From the NCBI RefSeq assembly GCF_001005295.1, contig NZ_LBMK01000005.1, positions 299,084 through 355,169 on the forward strand: a DNA stretch of 56,086 nt, given 5' to 3'. Shown piece by piece: positions 1-6,699 of the stretch. The notes under the pieces were generated by a model. That model was given only the letters and a program-made list of their open reading frames with translations. It made no database searches and was not told where the DNA came from. Positions within the stretch are counted from its first letter, which is position 1. The number at the start of each line of letters is the position of its first letter. Made by a program: the position numbers and the translations under genes. This DNA is from Streptomyces yangpuensis (GTDB lineage: Bacteria > Actinomycetota > Actinomycetes > Streptomycetales > Streptomycetaceae).

Positions 1-9
1 GGCGGGGCT

Positions 10-49
10 GGCCGGCCCGAAGCGTCGGGCCCGAAGCGTCGGGCCGGCC
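10..49 (-). terminator. Tandem palindromes, probable terminator of the tsaD operon
   Basis: Two identical hairpins lie in tandem: arms GGCCCGA and TCGGGCC around an AGCG loop at 14-31 and again at 28-45. The outermost arms extend to 11 bp (10-20 with 39-49). The element starts about 50 bases beyond the stop of the last gene of the tsaB-rimI-tsaD run. There is no T-run, as is common for high-GC terminators. The rest of bases 1-96 shows no gene. Confidence 0.55.
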
Positions 50-96
50 GCCCGCCGGAAGCCGCTCCGGCTGATCCCCGCCCGCGGCTCCGTCGG

Positions 97-369
97 CTAC
101 GCCCCGTCGGTCTCCACCGACTCGAACCGCCAGCGGTGCACCGCCCGCGTGATCAGGTCGGCGGCCGGTTCGGGCAGTTCGGGCAGGTCGGCCGCGATGC
201 CCTCGGCCGTCTCCCACCAGGTGATAACGAGGACCCGGTCCTGTGGAGCCCGCAGCACCTCGCGGCGCACCGGTTCCCGGGCCAGGATCTGGGCCCGGGC
301 CCACTCCAGCAGTTCGTTGCCCCGGCCGTCGGCGGCCCGGGCCTCCCACATCAGCGCGACGGTGCTCAC
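97..369 (-). CDS. Conserved small protein of unknown function, coupled to tsaD
   Basis: A 90-residue soluble protein with a GTG start that overlaps the tsaD stop (GTGA), implying translational coupling. The predicted order is a strand (VALMWEARA), a helix (about residues 15-30) and another strand (VLVITWWE), which recalls the alpha+beta fold of antibiotic-biosynthesis-monooxygenase-like proteins. No catalytic residue can be named and I do not recognise the family with certainty. Its place as last gene of the tsaB-rimI-tsaD run suggests co-expression with t6A synthesis, not a proven role in it. Confidence 0.7.
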   Translation of the reverse strand: MSTVALMWEARAADGRGNELLEWARAQILAREPVRREVLRAPQDRVLVITWWETAEGIAADLPELPEPAADLITRAVHRWRFESVETDGA

Positions 370-1529
370 GAGTACAGGTTGTCCTTGCTCAGCTCGTGCA
401 CGTGGTCGTGGTCGTGACCGTGCGAGTGACCGTGACCGTGGCCGTGGCCGTGCGCGTGGCTATGGCCCTCACCCTGCTCGTGCGACGTGCCCGGCACGTG
501 CGGGTCCGTGACCGGCAGCGAGGAGTCCGCCGACAGGTCCCAGTCGGAGGCCGGACGGTTCCGCCTGACCATCTCCGCGCCGAGGGCCGCCACCATCGCG
601 CCGTTGTCCGTGCACAGCTTCGGCCGCGGCACGCGCAGGGTGATCCCCGCGGCGTCGCAGCGCTCCTGGGCGAGCGAACGCAGCCGGGAGTTGGCGGCGA
701 CACCGCCGCCGATCATCAGGTGGTCGACGCCCTCGTCCTTGCACGCGCGGATCGCCTTGCGCGTCAGCACGTCCACGACGGCCTCCTGGAAGGACGCCGC
801 CACGTCGCGCACCGGCACCTCCTCGCCCGCGTTCCGCTTCGCCTCGATCCAGCGGGCGACGGCCGTCTTCAGCCCGGAGAAGGAGAAGTCGTACGCGGGG
901 TCGCGCGAGCCCGTCAGGCCGCGCGGAAAGTTGATCGCCTTGGGGTCGCCCTCCTTCGCGAGCCGGTCGATGACCGGGCCGCCGGGGAAGCCCAGCTGCA
1001 GCACGCGCGCGATCTTGTCGAAGGCCTCGCCCGCGGCGTCGTCGATGGTCGCGCCGAGCGGCCGTACGTCGGAGGTGATGTCGGGGGCCAGCAGCAGCGA
1101 GGAGTGGCCGCCGGACACCAGGAGCGCCATGGTCGGCTCGGGCAGCGGCCCGTGCTCCAGCTGGTCCACGCAGATGTGCGAGGCCAGGTGGTTGACGCCG
1201 TAAAGGGGCTTGCCGAGGGCGTAGGCGTAGGCCTTGGCGGCGGAGGTTCCCACCAGCAGCGCCCCGGCGAGGCCGGGTCCGGCCGTGACGGCGATGCCGT
1301 CGAGGTCGCGGGCGCTGACGCCGGCCTCCTTCAGGGCGCGTTCGATGGTGGGGACCATCGCCTCCAGGTGAGCCCGCGAGGCCACCTCGGGCACGACGCC
1401 GCCGAAGCGGGCGTGCTCGTCGACGCTCGACGCGATGGCGTCCGCGAGGAGGGTGGTGCCGCGGACGACGCCGACGCCGGTCTCGTCGCAGGACGTCTCG
1501 ATGCCGAGGACGAGCGGTTCGTCAGCCAT
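366..1529 (-). CDS. tsaD: tRNA N6-threonylcarbamoyladenosine transferase TsaD with His-rich tail
   Basis: Catalytic subunit that transfers threonylcarbamoyl from TC-AMP to A37 of ANN-decoding tRNAs, acting with TsaB and TsaE (both nearby). Visible ASKHA/Kae1 features: GIETSCDETG near the N-terminus, the metal-binding HLASH motif (about residue 111), VSGGHSSL, FSFSGLKTA and GGGVAANSRLR. The start is the ATG at 1529 giving MADEPLVLG; a GTG nine bases upstream (1538) has a similar GAGAGCA leader and cannot be excluded. The start overlaps the rimI stop by 8 bases. The last ~40 residues carry repeated His-Gly/His-Asp pairs ending KDNLYS, outside the conserved fold. Confidence 0.96.
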   Translation of the reverse strand: MADEPLVLGIETSCDETGVGVVRGTTLLADAIASSVDEHARFGGVVPEVASRAHLEAMVPTIERALKEAGVSARDLDGIAVTAGPGLAGALLVGTSAAKAYAYALGKPLYGVNHLASHICVDQLEHGPLPEPTMALLVSGGHSSLLLAPDITSDVRPLGATIDDAAGEAFDKIARVLQLGFPGGPVIDRLAKEGDPKAINFPRGLTGSRDPAYDFSFSGLKTAVARWIEAKRNAGEEVPVRDVAASFQEAVVDVLTRKAIRACKDEGVDHLMIGGGVAANSRLRSLAQERCDAAGITLRVPRPKLCTDNGAMVAALGAEMVRRNRPASDWDLSADSSLPVTDPHVPGTSHEQGEGHSHAHGHGHGHGHSHGHDHDHVHELSKDNLYS

Positions 1530-2031
1530 TGCTCTCACTGCTCTCAGTTCGTGCTTGTGCGGGGTCGGTCAGGCGCATGACGAGCGCGTCGACGTTGCCC
1601 GGCTGGTAGTAGCCGCGCCGGAAGCCGATGGGCTCGAAGCCGAAGCGCTCGTAGAGCTTCTGGGCGCGGGTGTTGTCCACGCGCACCTCCAGCAGCACCT
1701 CGGCGCACTCGAACGCGGTGGCTGCGCGCAGCAGGTCGGTCAGGAGCCGGGCGCCGAGCCCGGTCCCCCACTGGTCGCGGGCGGCCGCGATGGTCTGTAC
1801 GTCGGCCAGATCGCCGGCGGCGGCCAGCCCGGCGTAGCCGACGAGGCGGCCGTCGGCCGTCTCGGCGACGACGTAGCGGCGGGTGGCCTGCGGGCCGCGC
1901 GCGTGGGCCAGTTCGGACCAGAACATCCCGGCGGACCAGGCGTCCTCGGGGAAGAGGTCGTGTTCCAGTTCCAGCACGGGTGCGATGTCCCACCAGCGCA
2001 TCTCGCGCAGAACCGTCTCGGCCGTGGTCAC
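1522..2031 (-). CDS. rimI: Ribosomal-protein-alanine N-acetyltransferase RimI-like (GNAT)
   Basis: A 169-residue GNAT acetyltransferase, the family that N-terminally acetylates S18 in E. coli. The N-terminal MRWWDIAPVLELEHDLFPEDAWS block is typical of RimI. The acetyl-CoA-binding pyrophosphate loop appears as RDQWGTGLGARLL (about residues 85-97), followed by EVRVDNTRAQKLYERFGF, the standard GNAT C-terminal signature. It starts at a GTG that overlaps the tsaB stop (GTGA) and ends inside the tsaD start. The tsaB-rimI-tsaD order is a familiar bacterial arrangement. The protein target in this organism is inferred only from the family. Confidence 0.93.
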   Translation of the reverse strand: MTTAETVLREMRWWDIAPVLELEHDLFPEDAWSAGMFWSELAHARGPQATRRYVVAETADGRLVGYAGLAAAGDLADVQTIAAARDQWGTGLGARLLTDLLRAATAFECAEVLLEVRVDNTRAQKLYERFGFEPIGFRRGYYQPGNVDALVMRLTDPAQARTESSESNG

Positions 2032-2690
2032 TGCGGGGTGACCACCTTGTAGTTCTTGGGGACCTGCGCGTCGGGGCGGCGCAGGTAGAGCGGGGTCGGC
2101 GGGAGGAACTCCGCGCCGGCGGCGAGTCGTTCCGCCGCGAGGGAGGCCAGTGCGGCGGCCGACTGGTGCTCGGGGGCCCGGGCGTCGGGGAACACCTCGG
2201 GGTAGAGGAGCGCGCCCTGGCCGACCGCGGGCAGGCCGGCGACCTGTTCGGCGATCTCCGCCGGGCGGTCCACGGCGGGCTCCCCGACACGGGTGCGCGG
2301 GTCCTCGTAGCGGGCCCAGTAGACCTCCTTGCGCCGCGCGTCGGTGGCGACGGTGAAGGGGCCCTCGATCCCGGCGGTTCCCGCGGCGTAGGCGAGGCCG
2401 TCGAGTGTGCACAGGCCGTGGACGGGCACGCCCAGCACGGCGGCGAAGGTGGAAGCGGTGACGAGGCCGACGCGCAGCCCGGTGTAGGGGCCGGGGCCGA
2501 CGCCGACGACGATGCCGGTGACGGCGTCGAGCTTCAGTCCGGCCTCGGCGAGGACGCGGTCCACGGAGGGGATGAGCAGCTCCCCGTGGCGGCGGGCGTC
2601 GACCTGGCCGGACTCGGCGAGGACGGCCTCGCCGTCGTGCAGGGCGACGGTGACGGCGGGCGTGGCGGTATCTACAGCGAGCAAGAGCAC
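2028..2690 (-). CDS. tsaB: tRNA threonylcarbamoyladenosine biosynthesis protein TsaB
   Basis: An inactive ASKHA paralogue of TsaD that dimerises with it and is needed for t6A37 formation. The N-terminus LLLAVDTATPAVTVAL and the segment GVGPGPYTGLRVGL (about residues 64-77) are diagnostic of TsaB; the metal-binding His pair of TsaD is absent, as expected. It starts at GTG 2690 and is 220 residues long, normal for the family. It is the first gene of the tsaB-rimI-tsaD transcript; the 119 bases to the divergent YkuD-like gene must hold the promoters for both directions. Confidence 0.95.
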   Translation of the reverse strand: MLLLAVDTATPAVTVALHDGEAVLAESGQVDARRHGELLIPSVDRVLAEAGLKLDAVTGIVVGVGPGPYTGLRVGLVTASTFAAVLGVPVHGLCTLDGLAYAAGTAGIEGPFTVATDARRKEVYWARYEDPRTRVGEPAVDRPAEIAEQVAGLPAVGQGALLYPEVFPDARAPEHQSAAALASLAAERLAAGAEFLPPTPLYLRRPDAQVPKNYKVVTPQ

Positions 2691-2809
2691 GCGAACAGCC
2701 TACGACTCCGGCGGCCGCACCCCTTGCGCCCGGTCGTGGAGCGGGGCGGCTGCTACCTTTCGACGGAGAGATCACGAGGGATCACGTCAGCGCGGAGAGG
2801 TGGAGCAAG

Positions 2810-3376
2810 GTGGCACGCAGCAGCTCGGGAATCGTGGCCGGGCTCACCGCCGCGGCGATCGCCGCCGTCGGCTTCCTCGGCTACCAGGCATCCGCGACGG
2901 CGCCGACGCATCCCCCGAAGGCGGCCGCGCCGGAGCCGGCTCCGGCGGCGAGCCCGGCGGCCGCGGGCAAGCAGGACCCGGCGAAGCCGGTGCCCGTTCC
3001 GGAGGGTTCCGGCACGGGTGTGCGCGTCGTGTACTCGGTGGGCCAGAAGCGGGTGTGGCTGGTGGGGGACGCCGCGCAGCAGCAGCAGCCGAGGTCGTTC
3101 CCGGTGGTGCCGAGCACGGTGCACCCGAAGCCGGGCACCTACCTCGTCGGTTCGCGTTCGGGCTCGGTGACGGGCTCCGACGGGGTGCCGATCGAGCACG
3201 TGGTCCGGTTCGCCACCCAGGAGGGCGTGGCGGTCGGATTCAGTGCCCGGGTGGACGGCACGACCCCGGAGCCCGACCCGAGCAAGAAGACCGGCGGCAT
3301 CCGTATGGCGCGCGCCGACGGCGATGCGATGTGGGCCTTCGCAACGATCAGTTCCAAGGTCGTCGTCATTCCCTGA
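2810..3376 (+). CDS. Secreted YkuD-like (L,D-transpeptidase-fold) protein lacking the catalytic Cys
   Basis: 188 residues. The N-terminal segment (residues 1-30) looks like a signal peptide or membrane anchor, followed by an Ala/Pro-rich linker (about 30-65) and a domain resembling the YkuD fold: GVRVVYSVGQKRVWLV resembles its first strands, and KKTGGIRMARADGDAMWAF aligns with the YkuD active-site signature S-H-G-C-I-R-M followed by DA..LW. In that alignment Gly replaces the nucleophilic Cys and Thr the adjacent His, so transpeptidation is not expected. It could be a peptidoglycan-binding or regulatory pseudo-enzyme. GTG start with GGAG just upstream. The family assignment is my inference from the motif. 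Confidence 0.75.
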   Translation: MARSSSGIVAGLTAAAIAAVGFLGYQASATAPTHPPKAAAPEPAPAASPAAAGKQDPAKPVPVPEGSGTGVRVVYSVGQKRVWLVGDAAQQQQPRSFPVVPSTVHPKPGTYLVGSRSGSVTGSDGVPIEHVVRFATQEGVAVGFSARVDGTTPEPDPSKKTGGIRMARADGDAMWAFATISSKVVVIP

Positions 3377-3439
3377 CGGGACGCCCTTGCTTCACCCGAA
3401 CGGGCGACCGGCCGAGGCCGGACGTGTGCGACGGGTCCG

Positions 3440-3628
3440 TCAGGCCGCTTCGGACTCCGGAGCGGCCTGTTCGCGTACGCCCCCGTCGGGCTCGCCCTCG
3501 TGCGGTGTGCGCTGTTCGCGCGAGGGCGGCGTGGAGACGGCGTTGGCGGCGATACCGGCGGCCAGCAGGGCGTGCATGGAGACGGCGGACGGGCGGGGGT
3601 GGCGCTGTGCTCCTGCTGGTGCCGACAT
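3440..3628 (-). CDS. 62-aa microprotein, possibly iron-regulated
   Basis: The ATG at 3628 is preceded by a perfect AGGAGG (3633-3638 on the plus axis), stronger than most ribosome sites in the window. The product has a short apolar stretch SMHALLAAGIAANAVST (about residues 17-33), flanked by a Pro/Arg-rich head and an acidic Glu/Pro-rich tail. I do not recognise a named family. The start lies 30 bases from a palindrome resembling half of a DmdR/IdeR iron box that overlaps a good -10. The last codons overlap a hairpin that can terminate the convergent gene. A role in iron homeostasis is inference from the promoter alone. Confidence 0.6.
   Translation of the reverse strand: MSAPAGAQRHPRPSAVSMHALLAAGIAANAVSTPPSREQRTPHEGEPDGGVREQAAPESEAA
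3441..3469 (+). terminator. Hairpin terminator after the YkuD-like gene
   Basis: Arms CAGGCCGCT and AGCGGCCTG (9 bp, perfect) enclose a second small stem CGGA/TCCG. It lies 64 bases after the plus-strand YkuD-like stop and coincides with the last nine codons of the opposing microprotein gene, so one DNA segment is both coding (minus) and probable terminator (plus). Confidence 0.6.
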
Positions 3629-3657
3629 GGCTGCCTCCTGGACCCCGGGACGCCGTA

Positions 3658-3694
3658 CTTAGGCATACCTAAGAAACTCTCGGTACCATGTCAT
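3658..3694 (-). promoter_or_regulatory. Microprotein promoter with iron-box-like palindrome over the -10
   Basis: On the minus strand, ATGACA (3694-3689) and TAGGTA (3671-3666) are separated by 17 bases, a fair vegetative promoter. The palindrome CTTAGG (3658-3663), CATA, CCTAAG (3668-3673) covers the -10. It matches 12 of 14 positions of the inner-right part of the actinobacterial iron box consensus but lacks its outer-left TTAGG repeat. Overlap with the -10 is what a metal-dependent repressor of the DmdR/IdeR/DtxR family would need. Confidence 0.5.
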
Positions 3695-3744
3695 CACGAG
3701 GGCTGCCGCCAACGCAATATCTTGCCGACGAGTTGTCGGTACGT

Positions 3745-4311
3745 TTACCGCGAGACCGCCCCGGCCAGGGCGTCCAGCCCCGCTCCGGCGTTCCAGCGCG
3801 CTCCCACACCGTGCACCGAAACCTCGCGTACGTCGTCCAGGACCTCCTCGTGGCCGACTGCCCGCGCGATCACCACGTGCAGCCTGTCGTCGGAAAGCTC
3901 CTCGACCTTGCCGTCGCCCCACTCGACGACGACCACGGACTCGGGCAGCGAAACATCGAGGTCGAGGTCCTCCATCTCCTCCAGCCCACCGCCCAGACGG
4001 TACGCGTCCACGTGCACCAGCGCCGGACCGCCGGTCAGCGAGGGGTGCACGCGGGCGATCACGAAGGTCGGCGAGGTCACGGCCCCGCGCACGCCCAGGC
4101 CCTCGCCGAGGCCGCGGGTCAGGGTGGTCTTGCCCGCGCCCAGTTCGCCGGTCAGCAGAACGAGGTCGCCGGGGCGGAGCAGGCCGGCGATCCGGCGGCC
4201 CAGCTGCTGCATCGCCTGGGGGGAGTCAACGGTGATCCGGGTCTGTGTGCCGTGCCCGGACTCAGCTGCCGGTGCCTGGCTGCGCTGTGCTTCCAGCGGT
4301 ACTTCTTCCAT
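3745..4311 (-). CDS. tsaE: tRNA t6A biosynthesis ATPase TsaE
   Basis: P-loop ATPase that resets the TsaB-TsaD complex during t6A synthesis. Walker A is GELGAGKTT (about residues 55-63), followed by SPTFVIARVH, HVDAYRL and VVVEWGDG, all characteristic. The core is preceded by a ~30-residue low-complexity head and followed by a ~20-residue tail. The chosen start is the ATG at 4311 (MEEVPLEAQ); a TTG at 4320 also fits. It overlaps the end of the alpha/beta hydrolase gene by about 50 bases, so it belongs to the glmS-acpS-nnr-alr-hydrolase-tsaE run, apart from tsaB and tsaD. Confidence 0.95.
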   Translation of the reverse strand: MEEVPLEAQRSQAPAAESGHGTQTRITVDSPQAMQQLGRRIAGLLRPGDLVLLTGELGAGKTTLTRGLGEGLGVRGAVTSPTFVIARVHPSLTGGPALVHVDAYRLGGGLEEMEDLDLDVSLPESVVVVEWGDGKVEELSDDRLHVVIARAVGHEEVLDDVREVSVHGVGARWNAGAGLDALAGAVSR

Positions 4312-5446
4312 GCACGCCAACGTTAGTCGCTACCGGGACCGCCACCGCCCCGGTGCGGGCCAGCAGCTCTGTGAGCAGCCGGGTCACGGTCTCGGGGCGC
4401 TCCAGCATCATCAGGTGCCCGGTGGACTCCAGGACGACGAGCTCGGCGGCGGGCAGCAGGTCCTTGATGGCCTCGCTGTGCCCGGGCGGGGTGATCATGT
4501 CCTTGTCCCCGGCGACGACGGTGACCGGGATGCCGGCGAACTGCTGGAGCGCGGCGCTCTTGTCGTGCGTCTGGAAGGCCGGATAGAACTCGGCGACGAC
4601 GTCGATCGGGGTGGCCTCGATGAGCCGTTCCGCGAAGCGGGCGACGCCCGGGTCCACGTCGCGCGAGCCGAACGAGTACATCTTGATCATGCCGGCGAAG
4701 AGGTCGGCGGTGGCCCGGCGGCCCTTCTCGACCAGCTCCACCTGCGATCCGAGCGCCTTCAGCACGCCCGGCAGGATCCTGCGCACGGCGCCCATGCCCA
4801 CTGCGGGGAGCCCGTAGGTCACCTCGTCGAGCCGGCCGCCGGAGGTACCGACCAGGGCGACGCCGACGACGCGGTCGCGCACGAGGTCGGGGTACTGCTC
4901 GGCGAATCCCATGATGGTCATTCCGCCCATCGAGTGACCCACGAGGATCAGCGGGCCCTCGGGGGCGGTCGCGTCGACGACGGCCTTCAGGTCCCGGCCG
5001 AGCTGCTCGATGGTCAGCGGTTCGCCGTCCGCCTGGGCCAGGCCGCGCGCGCTGCGCCCGTGGCTGCGCTGGTCCCAGTAGACGGCGCGGACCACGCCGC
5101 GCAGGGCCGCCCGCTGGAAGTGCCAGGAGTCCTGGGACAGGCAGTAGCCGTGGCAGAAGACGACGGTGGCCCGGGGCTCGGGCTTGCGCCGCAGCCGGCG
5201 CCGCTTGCCGTCCTCGACCAGCTCGTCGACCTCGTAGTGGAGCTCGGTGGCGTCCTCCGCCCGGCAGGTCCCCTCGGTGCCGCGCAGGGAGCCGTAGTCC
5301 CCGGCGGCGTCGAGGGCCAGGCGGGCCTTCCTGCGCATGCCGCGCCCGACGGTGATCCGCTCGACCGCGACACCGGCCGCCGCGCCTGCGGCTATCACGC
5401 CGATCGCGGCGCCGGCCCAGCCGGCCCTGCGCCAGTTCTCGCTCAC
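4262..5446 (-). CDS. Membrane-anchored alpha/beta-hydrolase
   Basis: About 394 residues. An N-terminal hydrophobic anchor (AGWAGAAIGVIAAGAAAGVA, residues 7-26) is followed by an alpha/beta-hydrolase domain with oxyanion segment VVFCHGYCLSQ, nucleophile elbow GHSMGG, acid candidate AGDKDMITP and catalytic His in STGHLMMLERP. This is a complete Ser-Asp-His triad. The substrate is unknown; an ester or lipid substrate at the membrane is inference. The GTG start at 5446 sits 20 bases beyond the alr stop, with GAGGG upstream. The longer upstream frame would invade alr. Its place between alr and tsaE is typical for Streptomyces. Confidence 0.9.
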   Translation of the reverse strand: MSENWRRAGWAGAAIGVIAAGAAAGVAVERITVGRGMRRKARLALDAAGDYGSLRGTEGTCRAEDATELHYEVDELVEDGKRRRLRRKPEPRATVVFCHGYCLSQDSWHFQRAALRGVVRAVYWDQRSHGRSARGLAQADGEPLTIEQLGRDLKAVVDATAPEGPLILVGHSMGGMTIMGFAEQYPDLVRDRVVGVALVGTSGGRLDEVTYGLPAVGMGAVRRILPGVLKALGSQVELVEKGRRATADLFAGMIKMYSFGSRDVDPGVARFAERLIEATPIDVVAEFYPAFQTHDKSAALQQFAGIPVTVVAGDKDMITPPGHSEAIKDLLPAAELVVLESTGHLMMLERPETVTRLLTELLARTGAVAVPVATNVGVHGRSTAGSTAQPGTGS

Positions 5447-5465
5447 GCCGCCGCCCTCACTCCGC

Positions 5466-6602
5466 TCAGCCGCCCAGGTACACCCGGGGCACACGTCCAC
5501 CGATACGGGTGACGATCTCATACGCGATCGTGTGCGCGGCCTGTGCCCAGTCCTCGGCGGAGGGTTCACCGCGCTCCGGGTCCCCGAAGATGACGACCTC
5601 GTCGCCGACGCGGGCCGGGTCTCCCTCCAGGTCGACCACGAACTGGTCCATGGCGACGCGTCCGGCGACGTGGCGCATCCTGCCGCCGACGAGCACCGGG
5701 CCGGCGCCCGACGCGTGGCGGGGGATGCCGTCGGCGTAGCCGGCCGGGACCAGCGCGAGGGTGGTCTCTTCGCCGGTGACGTAGTGGTGGCCGTAGCTGA
5801 CGCCGTGCCCGGCGGGGACGGTCTTGACCAGCGCGAGGGAGGCCCTGAGCGTCATGGCGGGCCGCAGGCCGAGCTGGGCGGGGGTGCCGAGCTCGGGGGC
5901 GGGCGAGACCCCGTAGACGGCGAGGCCGGGGCGCACCAGGTCGAAGTGCGACTCGGGGAGGGTGAGGGTGGCGGGCGAGTTGGCCATGTGCCGGACCTCG
6001 GGGTCGATCCCCTCCTTCTCCGCGTAGGCGAGCATCTCGCGGAAGGCGTCGAGCTGGAGCCGGATCGAGGGGTGGCCGGGTTCGTCGGCGCAGGCGAAGT
6101 GCGACCAGACGCCGGTGACCTTGACGGTGCCCTCGGCCTGGGCGGCGACGGCCGCGCCGACGAGGGCCTCCCAGTCGGCGGGCTGACAGCCGCCCCGGCC
6201 GAGACCGGTGTCGGCCTTGAGCTGGATGCGTGCGGTGCGGCCGGCCGCGCGGGCGGCCTCGCGCACCTCGTCCAGGGCCCACATCCCGCTGACGGAGACG
6301 TCCAGGTCGGCCTCGACGGCCTCCCGCCAGGGCCCACCGGGGGTCCAGAGCCAGCACAGGATGCGGCCTTCGATGCCGGCGGCGCGCAGCGCGAGGGCCT
6401 CGTCGGGGGTGGCGGTGCCGAGCCAGGCGGCGCCGGCCTCCTGGGCGGCCCTGGCGCACTCCACTGCCCCGTGCCCGTAGGCGTTCGCCTTGACGACGGC
6501 CATCAGCTCGGACCGGGGCGCCCGCTCGCGCAGTGCGCGCACGTTCTCCCGTACGGCGTCAAGATCGATCTCGGCGTACACGCGCGTCGGTGTCTCGTTC
6601 AT
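5466..6602 (-). CDS. alr: Alanine racemase (PLP-dependent)
   Basis: Converts L-Ala to D-Ala for peptidoglycan stem peptides. 378 residues, standard length. The PLP-binding Lys is in AVVKANAYGHG (about residue 38), and the catalytic Tyr of the second half-site is in HGVSYGHHYVTGE. The N-terminal TIM barrel is followed by the C-terminal beta domain with AGYADGIPR and GRVAMDQFVVD. The start ATG at 6602 is well placed. The 97-base gap up to nnr contains an 8-bp stem (GGCGGACC with GGTCCGCC) and may hold a promoter or attenuator; I see no clear -10/-35 pair. Confidence 0.97.
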   Translation of the reverse strand: MNETPTRVYAEIDLDAVRENVRALRERAPRSELMAVVKANAYGHGAVECARAAQEAGAAWLGTATPDEALALRAAGIEGRILCWLWTPGGPWREAVEADLDVSVSGMWALDEVREAARAAGRTARIQLKADTGLGRGGCQPADWEALVGAAVAAQAEGTVKVTGVWSHFACADEPGHPSIRLQLDAFREMLAYAEKEGIDPEVRHMANSPATLTLPESHFDLVRPGLAVYGVSPAPELGTPAQLGLRPAMTLRASLALVKTVPAGHGVSYGHHYVTGEETTLALVPAGYADGIPRHASGAGPVLVGGRMRHVAGRVAMDQFVVDLEGDPARVGDEVVIFGDPERGEPSAEDWAQAAHTIAYEIVTRIGGRVPRVYLGG

Positions 6603-6699
6603 CGCCCACAGTCTCTCAGAATCCCCCGCCGGTCCCTGGTGCGGGCGCCCGAAGAGGCGGACCTTTCTCCGTTTCCCGGGGTCCGCCCGGACCCGCAGG

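Noticed and set aside
1522..2775. Extended RimI protein of over 400 residues
   Set aside because: The upstream part is the alternate frame of tsaB; GTG 2031 gives the normal family length.
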